This document shows, one piece after another, positions 1 to 6,626 of a stretch of DNA of 18,209 nucleotides. The translations under genes and the position numbers were made by a program. Numbering within the stretch: position 1 is the stretch's first letter; each line of letters starts with the position of its first letter. Source of the DNA: Natronospira elongata (lineage in GTDB: Bacteria > Pseudomonadota > Gammaproteobacteria > Natronospirales > Natronospiraceae); assembly GCF_034931365.1 (NCBI RefSeq), contig NZ_JAYGII010000038.1:1-18209 (forward strand), read 5' to 3'. The notes under the pieces are model-generated. The model saw only the letters and a program-made list of their open reading frames with translations, was not told where the DNA came from and did no database searches.

Positions 1-732
1 CCCATGGCCGAGAACGAGTCCGGCCCGGGGCGGCTGGTGGAGCCGGATGCCATCGCCGCCGAGCTGGATCAGCAAGGCGATGGCGCGCTCAAGGGCCGGA
101 CCGTGCTGGTCACCGCCGGCCCCACCCGCGAAGCGGTGGATCCGGTGCGCTATCTCAGCAACCGCTCCTCCGGGCGCATGGGCTATGCCGTGGCCGAAGC
201 CGCCACCCGCGCCGGGGCCAAGGTAATTCTGGTCAGCGGCCCGGTGAGTCTGCCCACCCCGCCCGGCGTGGACCGGGTGGATGTGGAATCGGCCGCGCAG
301 ATGCATGAGGCGGTCATGCGCCTGGCCGGCGCCGCGGATATCTTCATCGGCGCCGCCGCGGTGGCGGACTACCGCCCCAAACAAGCCGCCGAGCGCAAGC
401 TCAAGAAGGGCAGCGGCGACGTGCTCGACCGCATGGAACTGGTGGAAAACATCGACATCCTCGCCGCCGTGGCCGCGCTCCCAGACAAGCGCCCCTTCAC
501 CGTGGGCTTCGCCGCCGAAACCAATGACGTGGAAGCCAACGCCCGCAAGAAGCTGGAAAAGAAAAAACTCGACCTGATTGCCGCCAACCGGGTCGGCCGG
601 GACCAGGGCTTTGACCGGGACGACAATGAACTGCTGCTGCTGGATGCCGGGGGGAAGACCCCGCTGGGTGCCGGGAGCAAGCGGGAGTTGGCCGGGAAGC
701 TGGTTGAGGAAATTGCCGCCCGGCTCCGCTGA
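1..732 (+). CDS. coaBC: CoaBC C-terminal part: phosphopantothenate-cysteine ligase (5' end outside window)
   Basis: This is the CoaB half of the bifunctional CoaBC (Dfp) flavoprotein. It joins 4'-phosphopantothenate to cysteine using CTP in cytosolic coenzyme A synthesis. The frame is open from base 1; the ATG at 4 is probably internal, because the PGR-L-VEP stretch just after it is the usual linker between the CoaC decarboxylase and CoaB domains. Visible CoaB signatures are VLVTAGPTRE followed by D-VRYLSN-SSG-MG (Rossmann-like nucleotide-binding start), the AAAVADYRP motif, a lysine-rich loop (ERKLKKGSG) and the GFAAET motif near the C terminus. The protein ends at a TGA with the normal family C terminus. 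A dut gene follows on the same strand, the classic gammaproteobacterial coaBC-dut order. A large palindrome separates the two genes. What is missing is the N-terminal decarboxylase domain, which lies upstream of the window. Confidence 0.95.
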   Translation, partial: PMAENESGPGRLVEPDAIAAELDQQGDGALKGRTVLVTAGPTREAVDPVRYLSNRSSGRMGYAVAEAATRAGAKVILVSGPVSLPTPPGVDRVDVESAAQMHEAVMRLAGAADIFIGAAAVADYRPKQAAERKLKKGSGDVLDRMELVENIDILAAVAALPDKRPFTVGFAAETNDVEANARKKLEKKKLDLIAANRVGRDQGFDRDDNELLLLDAGGKTPLGAGSKRELAGKLVEEIAARLR

Positions 733-742
733 CCCTGTTTTT

Positions 743-830
743 CACAGCCGCCGTAGGAGCGGATTCATCCGCGATTGCGGCTTCGATCGAGCCCCTGATC
801 GCGGATGAATCCGCTCCTACGGCGGCTGTG
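743..830. repeat. Perfect 33-bp inverted repeat made of two head-to-head REP elements
   Basis: The arms 743-775 and 798-830 are exact reverse complements with a 22-base loop (776-797). Each arm contains one copy of a REP-type unit starting GTAGGAGCGGATTCATCC (753-774 and, inverted, 799-820), itself a small hairpin. Paired inverted REPs of this kind are a known form (BIME-like) in pseudomonads and relatives. Lying between coaBC and dut, it could fold in the mRNA and act as a transcript-end stabiliser or attenuator. There is no U-tract for a standard terminator. Confidence 0.85.
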
Positions 831-885
831 GATCCGTCTGAGCATCGCCACATTGGCCCGCTATCTTTTATTGTTCGGAGACCCC

Positions 886-1341
886 ATGCACAGGATTCAA
901 TTGAAGATTCTCGACGACCGGCTCGGCAAGGAATTCGAGCTGCCCCACTACGCCACCGAAGGCTCCGCCGGCATGGACGTGCGGGCCTGCATCGACGGGC
1001 CCATCGAGCTCAAGCCCGGCAAGACCGAGCTGATTCCCTCGGGCTTTGCCATCCACATCGGTGATGCCGATCTCGCCGCCGTGCTGCTGCCCCGCTCGGG
1101 CCTGGGTCACAAGCACGGCGTTGTGCTGGGCAATCTCACCGGCCTGATCGACTCCGATTACCAGGGACAGGTCTTTGTCTCGGTCTGGAATCGCGGCGAC
1201 AAGAGCTTCATCATCGAGCCGGGCGAGCGCATCTGCCAGATGGTCTTCGTGCCGGTGGTTCAGGCAGGATTCGATATCGTTGATGACTTCGAGGAAAGCC
1301 AGCGCGGGGCGGGGGGCTTTGGGCATTCCGGGCGGAAATAG
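886..1341 (+). CDS. dut: Deoxyuridine 5'-triphosphate nucleotidohydrolase (dUTPase)
   Basis: This homotrimeric cytosolic enzyme hydrolyses dUTP to dUMP and pyrophosphate, keeping uracil out of DNA and supplying dUMP for thymidylate synthesis. All five dUTPase motifs are visible in order: EGSAGMDVRA (motif I), PRSGLG (II, with the Ser-Gly-Leu substrate contacts), GLIDSDYQG (III, with catalytic Asp and the uracil-selecting loop), PGERICQMV (IV) and the flexible C-terminal RGAGGFGHSG (V). The product is 151 residues, the same length as E. coli Dut. The ATG at 886 was chosen because it follows a CGGAG ribosome-binding site (876-880) and gives the normal N terminus; a longer frame starting at 805 would run through the REP palindrome. 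The gene lies directly downstream of coaBC, and the two may be cotranscribed through the palindrome. Confidence 0.96.
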   Translation: MHRIQLKILDDRLGKEFELPHYATEGSAGMDVRACIDGPIELKPGKTELIPSGFAIHIGDADLAAVLLPRSGLGHKHGVVLGNLTGLIDSDYQGQVFVSVWNRGDKSFIIEPGERICQMVFVPVVQAGFDIVDDFEESQRGAGGFGHSGRK

Positions 1342-1354
1342 TCTGACAGGAATG

Positions 1355-1384
1355 GCCTCGCGCAAAGACGCTAAGGCGCAAAGG
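1355..1384. repeat. Short CGCAAAG-type dispersed repeat
   Basis: Just after dut the sequence reads CTCGCGCAAAGACGCTAAGG and then a second CGCAAAG. This direct heptad-like repetition resembles the 'cgcaaagacgcaaagg' repeats seen between genes in many bacteria. It is noncoding, in the space between convergent dut and the DUF4124 gene. Function unknown. Confidence 0.4.
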
Positions 1385-1435
1385 GCTTGGTTGGGGTGAA
1401 GGCCCTATCAGCCTTTGGGCGTTTGGGAAGTTGTG

Positions 1436-1466
1436 TGTGGGAGCTCCTACAAGAGGAGCTCCCACA
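1436..1466. terminator. Perfect 13-bp hairpin between convergent genes (REP-like, possible bidirectional terminator)
   Basis: TGTGGGAGCTCCT (1436-1448) and AGGAGCTCCCACA (1454-1466) are exact reverse complements around a 5-base loop. The hairpin sits between the convergent dut and DUF4124 genes. It lacks a T-run on either side, so a Rho-independent terminator is only a guess. The TGTGGGAGC core also resembles Pseudomonas REP heads and differs from the GTAGGAGCGG family elsewhere in the window. Confidence 0.55.
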
Positions 1467-1478
1467 GGCGAAGCGAGA

Positions 1479-2093
1479 TCAATCCCGCTCCTGGAGCTCC
1501 GAGAAGCGCTGGATTTCGTTGTTGAAGCGGGCACGGACCCGTTCCAGCTGTTCCTCGCGTTCGAGCAGATGGCGCTGGTGCTCGGTCACCTGCCGGGCCA
1601 GATCCTCATAGCGGCTTTCCAGATGTTCCGGGGGTTCGTCGCCACGCTCTTCATGCTCGTCGATACGTTCTTCCACCCGCTCCAGATTTTCCTCCAGCTC
1701 TTCCAGGCTGTTGGCCGTCAGGCGAATCTGGGAACGCAGACCGGCAACCCGGTCGTCGCGCAGACGCTCGATTTCGTCCACTGAACCATACAGACGCAAC
1801 AGGCGCTCGTCCTCGCGCCGCTGAATCTCGGCGGCCCGACGCGCCTCTTCCTCCATCTCCTGCTGGAGCCGGAGTTCCTCGCGCTCTTCCTCGGTCAGGG
1901 CCCGGTCCTTGCGCTCCACTTCCAGGCCGTCACGCAGGGTCCGCTGCTCCTGATCACGATACTCGGGCGGAATGGAATCGCCATAGTGGACATTGCCGTC
2001 CTCATCCACCCAACTGTAAGCCTGAGCAGACAATGCGGTGGCGGAGAAAATCAGCGTCAGGGCAAGGAGCCCGGAGATTGCAATCTTGTTCAT
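1479..2093 (-). CDS. Secreted DUF4124 domain protein with long C-terminal coiled coil
   Basis: The 204-residue product begins with a lipid-free Sec signal peptide (MNKIAISG, then a hydrophobic stretch to about residue 23, with likely cleavage after ALSAQA). It is followed by the short DUF4124 module, recognisable from YSWVDEDGNVHYGDSIPPE (about 26-45), a compact beta-structured domain common in gammaproteobacterial periplasmic proteins. Residues about 60-204 are extremely rich in Glu, Arg and Leu with heptad spacing, so a long charged coiled coil is expected. The family has no established biochemical function; periplasmic location follows from the signal peptide. The start is supported by GGAGG (2104-2108) about 10 bases upstream. 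It faces dut tail to tail and lies 85 bases downstream of pyrE in the same direction. Confidence 0.85.
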   Translation of the reverse strand: MNKIAISGLLALTLIFSATALSAQAYSWVDEDGNVHYGDSIPPEYRDQEQRTLRDGLEVERKDRALTEEEREELRLQQEMEEEARRAAEIQRREDERLLRLYGSVDEIERLRDDRVAGLRSQIRLTANSLEELEENLERVEERIDEHEERGDEPPEHLESRYEDLARQVTEHQRHLLEREEQLERVRARFNNEIQRFSELQERD

Positions 2094-2178
2094 ATCGGCA
2101 CGACCTCCGTCGGTGCCCGGAAAGGGGCGGAAAGCCGAATCACGTTACCCGACAGTCTAGCACCCTACCCCGGTGGAC

Positions 2179-2820
2179 TCAGCTCACTCCGTAACGTTCC
2201 CGATAGGCCTGTACGGATTGGCGATGAGCGGCCCATTCGCCGCCCTCCGGCAACCAGTTCAGCAGGTCCGCGAGGGTCACGATGGAGGCCACCTTCAAGC
2301 CGTATTCGGCTTCCGCCTGGCGAATGGCGGAATCCCCATCGGGGCCGGTCTCCTGGCGATCCAGGGCAATCACCACCCCCACCGGGGCGGCGCCGGCGGC
2401 GCGGATGATATCCACCGACTCGCGAATGGCGGTCCCGGCGGTGATCACGTCATCGACGATCAGGACACGGCCCTTAAGGGGCGCGCCCACCAGATTGCCG
2501 CCCTCACCATGGTCCTTGGCCTCCTTGCGGTTGAAGCAATAGGGCACATCCCGTCCATGCTCGACGGCCAGGGCCGCGGCAGTGACCGTGGCCAGGGGAA
2601 TCCCCTTGTAGGCGGGGCCGAAGATCATGTCGAAATCAATGCCTGAATCCACGGCGGCCCGGGCATAGAACTGACCCAGCCGGTGCAGCGCCGAGCCGGT
2701 ATTGAACAGCCCGGCATTGAAGAAATAGGGACTCACCCGCCCGGATTTCAGGGTGAACTCCCCGAAGCGGAGCACATCACGGTCATGGGCGAACTGGAGG
2801 AAATCGGATTGGTAGGACAT
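2179..2820 (-). CDS. pyrE: Orotate phosphoribosyltransferase
   Basis: PyrE transfers the phosphoribosyl group of PRPP to orotate, making OMP in cytosolic de novo UMP synthesis. The PRPP-binding signature VLIVDDVITAGTA is clear around residues 120-132. The N terminus (FGEFTLKSGRVSPYFFN) and the flexible catalytic loop region (RKEAKDHGEGG, with the conserved Lys-Asp-His-Gly-Glu-Gly) match the bacterial dimeric family. Starting at the ATG at 2820 gives 213 residues, the E. coli length; an upstream in-frame extension to 2928 would encode a low-complexity, repeat-derived stretch and is rejected. No Shine-Dalgarno sequence precedes the start; instead the leader is almost purely A and C. It is divergent from an exonuclease III gene, the same pairing as pyrE-crc in Pseudomonas. 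Confidence 0.96.
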   Translation of the reverse strand: MSYQSDFLQFAHDRDVLRFGEFTLKSGRVSPYFFNAGLFNTGSALHRLGQFYARAAVDSGIDFDMIFGPAYKGIPLATVTAAALAVEHGRDVPYCFNRKEAKDHGEGGNLVGAPLKGRVLIVDDVITAGTAIRESVDIIRAAGAAPVGVVIALDRQETGPDGDSAIRQAEAEYGLKVASIVTLADLLNWLPEGGEWAAHRQSVQAYRERYGVS

Positions 2821-2870
2821 GGTGGTTTTGGTCTGGTTTTTGGGGTGGGTTTTGGGTTGGGGGTATTTTA
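2821..2870 (-). promoter_or_regulatory. pyrE promoter candidate and A/C-rich leader without Shine-Dalgarno
   Basis: Read on the minus strand, TGATAAAAT (extended -10 TGn plus TAAAAT at 2870-2865) is followed by about 44 bases made of CCC/AAAA/ACC runs up to the ATG, with a single G-bearing ACCAGACC interruption. No -35 match lies 16-18 bases upstream, where the GAGCTRC repeats sit. A purine-rich ribosome-binding site is absent, so translation may rely on an unstructured leader. The promoter call is inference. Confidence 0.45.
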
Positions 2871-2885
2871 TCAGGCTCTGGGAAG

Positions 2886-3035
2886 GAGCTACGAGCTGCG
2901 AGCTGCGAGCTGAAAGGCCGCTGCCCACCCCTGCCGTAGGAGCGGATTTATCCGCGAATGTGCCTTCGATAACCCCTTGTCGCGGCTAAAGCCGCTCCTA
3001 CAGCAGATTGGCAGGGCTCGTAGCTCGCAGCTCGC
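2886..3035. repeat. Nested composite repeat: GAGCTRC heptamers flanking an inverted REP pair
   Basis: Four heptamers of the form GAGCTRC run in tandem at 2886-2912. The opposite-strand version (about two and a half copies) lies at 3016-3035. Between them are two inverted REP units, 2936-2957 (GTAGGAGCGGATTTATCC start) and 2980-3001 (its complement with GGCTAAAGCC core), which differ from each other by compensating changes so that each still folds. The whole block separates divergent pyrE and exonuclease III genes and probably leaves little room for other control sites. Confidence 0.75.
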
Positions 3036-3112
3036 CGCCGGCCCCTCGCAGCCGAGAGCCCGGACGGTTATCATCCCCCCCTTTGAATCCACCAACAGCA
3101 AAATCTGCCCCC

Positions 3113-3901
3113 ATGAAAATCGTCAGCTTCAACGCCAACGGCATCCGGGCCGCGGCCCGCAAGGGTTTCTTTGACTGGATGGAGCGGGTGCAGCCCGACA
3201 TCGTCTGTGTGCAGGAACTCAAGGCCCAGGCCCATCAGCTCGACGGTGAGCCCTTTCACCCGCCGGGCTATCACGTCCATTTCCACGAGGCCGAGAAAAA
3301 AGGCTATTCCGGGGTCGCCATCTACAGCCGGGAGAAGCCGGACAAGGTTTATGTCGGCCTGGGGGAAGGCTTTGAGGATATCGATGCCGAGGGTCGGTAT
3401 ATCGAGGCCCGATTTGGCAAACTCTCGGTAGTTTCCCTTTACATGCAGTCCGGCTCGGCCAAGGAAGAGCGCCAGCAGGTGAAGTTCGATTTCATGGACC
3501 GCTTCATGCCGCTGCTGAAGAAATTCCGCAAGCGCAAGCGCGAGTACATCATCTGCGGCGACTGGAACATCGCCCACACCAAGAAGGACATCAAGAACTG
3601 GAAGGGCAATCTCAACAACTCCGGCTTCCTGCCCGAGGAACGGGCCTGGCTGGACGAGCTCTTCGGCCCCGCCGGCTGGGTGGACGGGTTCCGGGAGGTC
3701 AACCAGGAAGACGAGCAATATACCTGGTGGTCACAGCGGGGCCGGGCCCGAGAAAAGAACGTGGGCTGGCGGATCGATTACCATGTAGTCACGCCGCCGG
3801 TGGCGGAACTGATCAAGGACGCCGAAATCTACACCGAGGAAAACTTCTCCGACCACGCCCCCCTGATCCTGGATTATGATCCGCGGATCCGGGATCTCTA
3901 G
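3113..3901 (+). CDS. Exonuclease III / AP endonuclease (Crc-locus homologue with intact active site)
   Basis: This 262-residue endonuclease/exonuclease/phosphatase-fold protein should act in base excision repair, cutting DNA at abasic sites and trimming 3' ends. Active-site residues of the ExoIII family are all present: N7 (FNANGIR), E35 (VQELKAQ), Y110, D150 and N152 (CGDWNIAH), D222 (GWRIDYH) and D247-H248 (SDHAPL). Crc of Pseudomonas, also found next to pyrE, has the same fold but, as I recall it, lacks several of these residues and is an RNA-binding partner of Hfq; this protein looks like a true nuclease. The ATG at 3113 gives the standard N terminus, MKIVSFNANG. It lacks a clear ribosome-binding site; TATCAT at 3069-3074 could be a -10 element. 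An AmpG-like gene follows after 15 bases. Either xthA or exoA could be the fitting symbol. Confidence 0.92.
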   Translation: MKIVSFNANGIRAAARKGFFDWMERVQPDIVCVQELKAQAHQLDGEPFHPPGYHVHFHEAEKKGYSGVAIYSREKPDKVYVGLGEGFEDIDAEGRYIEARFGKLSVVSLYMQSGSAKEERQQVKFDFMDRFMPLLKKFRKRKREYIICGDWNIAHTKKDIKNWKGNLNNSGFLPEERAWLDELFGPAGWVDGFREVNQEDEQYTWWSQRGRAREKNVGWRIDYHVVTPPVAELIKDAEIYTEENFSDHAPLILDYDPRIRDL

Positions 3902-3916
3902 CATTGGAAGCCTTTC

Positions 3917-5299
3917 ATGGCCGACGCCCAGCAGACTGAAATCCGCACCGAGCGCAATCTCTTCCAGGCCCTGAAGGTCTACGCCCATCCGCGAGTGGTG
4001 GGCATGGCCTTTCTGGGCTTCTCGGCCGGCCTGCCGCTGATGCTGGTGGGGGCCACCTTCACCGCCTGGCTGCGGGACCTGGGGGTGGAACTGGCCGCTA
4101 TCGGCTTTCTTTCCTGGGTGGGCATGGCCCATTCCATCAAGTTCCTGTGGGCGCCGGTGGTGGACCGCCTGGCCCTGCCGGGGCTCACCCGCCTGTTTGG
4201 GCGACGGCGCTCCTGGATGCTGGCCGCCCAGGTCACCATCGCCATCGGGCTTCTGGGCATGGCGCTGACCGACCCCACCGAGAATCTCATGCTCGTGGCC
4301 GTGCTGGCGGTGATGACCGCCTTCGGCTCGGCGACGCAGGACATCGCCATTGATGCCTACCGGGTGGAGGCAGTCAAACGGGAACGCCAGGGGGCCATGG
4401 CCGCCACCTATGTGGCCGGCTACCGGGTGGCCATGCTCACTGCCATTGCCGGTGCCCTCAATATTGCCGGCATGAGCAACTGGACCATGGCCTACGGTGC
4501 CATGGCCCTGCTGATGGGCGTGGGGATCATCACCACCCTGATCATCCGTGAGCCCGAAGTCACCGTGGATCGCATGACCCTGGCCATGGAAGAGAAAGTG
4601 ATGAACTACCTGGACCGCACCCACCACCTGGGGTGGAGGCGGGACTTCAATGCCTGGTTCATTGGCGCGGTCATCTGTCCCTTCGCCGATTTCATGAAAC
4701 GCTTTGGTGCGATCGCCCTGCTGGTGCTGCTCTTCGTGGCCACCTTTCGCATCAGCGATATCTTCATGGGGGTGATGGCCCAGCCCTTCTATCTGGATCT
4801 CGGCTTCAGCAAGAGCCAGATCGGCAATATCAGCGGTGCCTTCGGCCTGGCCATGACCCTGACCGGCGCGGCCATGGCGGGTGTACTGGTGGCCCGCTTC
4901 GGCATCAGCCGCATGCTGATCTTCACCGCCTTCATGGCCCCGGCCACCAATCTCACCTTTGCCTGGCTGGCCGGCCTGGGCCCGGAGATTCACGGCCTGG
5001 TGATCGCCATCATTGCCGATAACATTACCGGCGGACTGGCCATCGGCGTGTTCATCGCCTACCTATCCAGCCTCACCAACACCGCGTACACGGCCACCCA
5101 GTACGCCCTGTTCTCCTCGCTCATGACCCTGCCGGGGCAGTTCGCCGCCGGCTTCACCGGCATGCTGGCGGCGAAAGTGGACTGGATGTGGTTCTTCATC
5201 ATCACCGCCGGCACCGGCATCCCGGCCATTGTCCTGGCCATCATCCTGGCCCGCATCGCCAACCCGGACCGCATCAACCGCCCGGGCATGAGCGGATAG
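3917..5299 (+). CDS. ampG: AmpG-like MFS permease (probable anhydromuropeptide importer)
   Basis: The 460-residue protein is an inner-membrane major facilitator with about 12 or more hydrophobic segments. AmpG-family signatures are visible: GFSAGLPLMLVGATFTAWL in the first transmembrane segment, WAPVVDRLALPGL plus FGRRRSWM between segments 2 and 3, and SATQDIAIDAYRVE around segment 4. AmpG proteins import GlcNAc-1,6-anhydro-muropeptides for cell-wall recycling, and the imported fragments can induce AmpC beta-lactamase in some species. A basic/acidic loop (about residues 205-245, containing EEKVMNYLDRTHH) is the central cytoplasmic linker. The start ATG follows GGAAG (3906-3910). The gene lies 15 bases behind exonuclease III, so the two are probably cotranscribed. 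Substrate is inferred from family resemblance; other AmpG-like carriers have unknown cargo. Confidence 0.85.
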   Translation: MADAQQTEIRTERNLFQALKVYAHPRVVGMAFLGFSAGLPLMLVGATFTAWLRDLGVELAAIGFLSWVGMAHSIKFLWAPVVDRLALPGLTRLFGRRRSWMLAAQVTIAIGLLGMALTDPTENLMLVAVLAVMTAFGSATQDIAIDAYRVEAVKRERQGAMAATYVAGYRVAMLTAIAGALNIAGMSNWTMAYGAMALLMGVGIITTLIIREPEVTVDRMTLAMEEKVMNYLDRTHHLGWRRDFNAWFIGAVICPFADFMKRFGAIALLVLLFVATFRISDIFMGVMAQPFYLDLGFSKSQIGNISGAFGLAMTLTGAAMAGVLVARFGISRMLIFTAFMAPATNLTFAWLAGLGPEIHGLVIAIIADNITGGLAIGVFIAYLSSLTNTAYTATQYALFSSLMTLPGQFAAGFTGMLAAKVDWMWFFIITAGTGIPAIVLAIILARIANPDRINRPGMSG

Positions 5300-5312
5300 C
5301 AACCCCCCGGGC
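5280..5312. terminator. Possible bidirectional terminator hairpin over two convergent stop codons
   Basis: GCCCGGG (5280-5286) and CCCGGGC (5306-5312) form a 7-bp GC-only stem. The loop holds the ampG-like TAG stop, and the right arm touches the peroxidase-like stop. Only 12 bases separate the two genes. No T-tract follows, so this is weak. Confidence 0.3.
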
Positions 5313-5932
5313 TAGTCGTCCTCGTCGTGCCAGGCCTCGATCTGGACGCCGAGGCCCATAACCGTGCGATTGGCATAGGCAAAGTAGGCTGCCACCTGGT
5401 TGATCTCCAGGATCTCGCCATCGGTCCATCCGGCACCGCGAAGCTCGGCCAGCTGATCTTCATGGATCTGGGTCGGGGCCACGGTGAGATTGCCGGCATA
5501 GATAAGTGCCAGCCGTTCCTTGTCGCTGAAGACCTTGGGGGGAATATCATCGGGCTTGTCCAGCCACTTGAGGATCTTGTCCAGGCGGCTCTTGTCATCA
5601 AGGCTCTTGAGCAAGCCCTTGCGGTGATGGGCAACACAGTATTTGCAACCGTTGAGGCGGCTCACCAGCACGCCAATGGTTTCCATGAACCAGTGGGGCA
5701 ACTTGTTGCGGGGGTGGCCGAGCACGCTGCGGTAGAGCTTGAGGTGCCCCTCAAGTGTATGGGGGCGCAGGGCGTGGGCGCGCATGATGCCGTCCACGCG
5801 TCCCTGGTCGTCCGCCAGTTCCGCGTAGATTCGCTGTGCGCGCTGATCCAGCTCGTGGGGCGCCGGCGAATCTATCCACATAATCAAACCATCGGTCTTC
5901 GCCATCTCAGGGTTCCTGGTCACAACAGCCAT
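5312..5932 (-). CDS. Peroxidase-related protein, carboxymuconolactone decarboxylase/AhpD fold
   Basis: The protein belongs to the CMD/AhpD-like alkylhydroperoxidase superfamily, specifically the uncharacterised peroxidase-related group. The key signature is GCKYCVAHHRKG near the middle, giving the redox-active Cys-x-x-Cys followed by the conserved His pair. A C-terminal helical repeat follows (VFSDKERLALIYAGNLT, then INQVAAYFAYANR). Such proteins are cytosolic and usually reduce peroxides with an unknown thiol donor. The start is uncertain. The ATG at 5932 has a strong GGGAGGGG directly upstream and gives 206 residues. Other in-frame options are GTG 5977, ATG 5950 and ATG 5905 (preceded by AGGAA). 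A clear palindromic operator candidate lies upstream. The gene is convergent with the ampG-like gene and in the same direction as the SnoaL-like gene. Confidence 0.82.
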   Translation of the reverse strand: MAVVTRNPEMAKTDGLIMWIDSPAPHELDQRAQRIYAELADDQGRVDGIMRAHALRPHTLEGHLKLYRSVLGHPRNKLPHWFMETIGVLVSRLNGCKYCVAHHRKGLLKSLDDKSRLDKILKWLDKPDDIPPKVFSDKERLALIYAGNLTVAPTQIHEDQLAELRGAGWTDGEILEINQVAAYFAYANRTVMGLGVQIEAWHDEDD

Positions 5933-5991
5933 GGCCCCTCCCAGATCCATTATGTTTGTTCTTGTTACGTGGGACACCGCGAAAAACCTTA

Positions 5992-6009
5992 TGTGACAGC
6001 CTTGTCACA
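5992..6009. promoter_or_regulatory. Palindromic operator candidate TGTGACA-N4-TGTCACA
   Basis: A perfect 7-bp inverted repeat, TGTGACAGCCTTGTCACA, sits 60 bases upstream of the preferred start of the peroxidase-like gene. It resembles CRP/FNR-family half-sites (TGTGA...TCACA), but the gap is 8 rather than 6 bases, so a canonical CRP site is unlikely. A TetR- or other dimeric repressor site is equally possible. Confidence 0.5.
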
Positions 6010-6025
6010 AAGAGTGCGGCAGCCT

Positions 6026-6045
6026 GGGGGATAGCGCCATCCCCC
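6026..6045. terminator. Hairpin downstream of the SnoaL-like gene
   Basis: GGGGGAT (6026-6032) and ATCCCCC (6039-6045) form a perfect 7-bp stem with a 6-base loop, 15 bases after the minus-strand stop codon at 6060. No uridine run follows on the minus strand, so termination is plausible but not demonstrated. Confidence 0.4.
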
Positions 6046-6059
6046 GTATGGAGGGGCCC

Positions 6060-6479
6060 TTAATGAACGGACTGACGATGCCCCCGACGTCTTTCGGGGG
6101 TGGGTGAGGCGTGATGGACCACCATCCGCCAGCCGAATCGGCAGCGACGATAGATATTGGTGGCAAATACCGGGGGCCGCTCTTCGGCATCCCCGCTCAG
6201 GCGGATGTATTCCGCCACCAGGTGAATGGCCAGATCCTCGGTCAGGGTTTTCTCCAGCATCTCGACCCGAAGGTGCATCTCCGGGCCACCCTGGAATATC
6301 TGCTCCCAACTGGAGAGGATCTCCCGCAATCCACGCAGGGGCGCGCTGGCCGGATGAATGCAAACGGGGTTGCGGGCCCCCTCCCAGACCTTGCTCATCG
6401 CGTCCAGGTCAGCCCGTTCCAGCGCATCATAGAAGGCCAGCTCGGCGTTCTCCGGCGAATCAAAAATGGTAGCCATCAT
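6060..6479 (-). CDS. SnoaL-like / NTF2-fold protein
   Basis: The 139-residue product looks like a cytosolic SnoaL-like (NTF2 superfamily) protein. It has an opening helix pair, AELAFYDALERADLDAMSKVW, then the family-typical PVCIHPASAPLRGLREILSSW, and mixed beta strands ending with YRRCRFGWRMVVHHAS. This is the DUF4440/SnoaL_3 pattern in which a cone-shaped sheet forms a pocket; members range from isomerases to proteins with no known ligand, so no reaction is assigned. The last 15 residues (PTPERRRGHRQSVH region) are basic and probably disordered. Two ATGs are adjacent (6479 and 6476). A GGGGG run just upstream suits the second slightly better. It is divergent from the Rieske protein gene with 147 bases between them, and tandem with the peroxidase-like gene. 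Confidence 0.78.
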   Translation of the reverse strand: MMATIFDSPENAELAFYDALERADLDAMSKVWEGARNPVCIHPASAPLRGLREILSSWEQIFQGGPEMHLRVEMLEKTLTEDLAIHLVAEYIRLSGDAEERPPVFATNIYRRCRFGWRMVVHHASPTPERRRGHRQSVH

Positions 6480-6569
6480 GCCCCCGAATAATCATCCTCG
6501 ACCACCGCGTCCAGCGACCGTCGCCAGGATTACCTAACTTTAGCTCAATGCCCGCCAAGGGCAAGGTGC

Positions 6570-6598
6570 TTGTCAGCCGGACAGGCAGGGGCTATGGT
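6570..6598 (+). promoter_or_regulatory. Sigma70-type promoter of the Rieske protein gene
   Basis: TTGTCA (6570-6575) and TATGGT (6593-6598) match the -35 and -10 elements at five and four of six positions, with an ideal 17-base spacer. Predicted transcription would begin near 6605, leaving a leader of about 20 bases that contains the GGGAGGA ribosome-binding site (6616-6622). Confidence 0.55.
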
Positions 6599-6626
6599 GC
6601 CGCCTGCGACGAGCCGGGAGGATGGC

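Noticed and set aside
2179..2928. A longer PyrE with 36 extra N-terminal residues
   Set aside because: The extension is encoded by the A/C-rich leader and GAGCTRC repeats, and the shorter form has the standard family length.
3113..3901. Naming the exonuclease gene crc from its position beside pyrE
   Set aside because: All catalytic residues of exonuclease III are present, unlike Crc.
3731..4993. A 420-codon minus-strand frame antisense to the AmpG-like gene
   Set aside because: Its His/Gly/Gln-rich composition is typical of antisense reading of a GC-rich membrane protein gene, and no start signals or family features were seen.
5992..6009. A canonical CRP/FNR binding site
   Set aside because: Half-sites TGTGA and TCACA are 8 bases apart instead of 6, so only a general dimeric operator is proposed.
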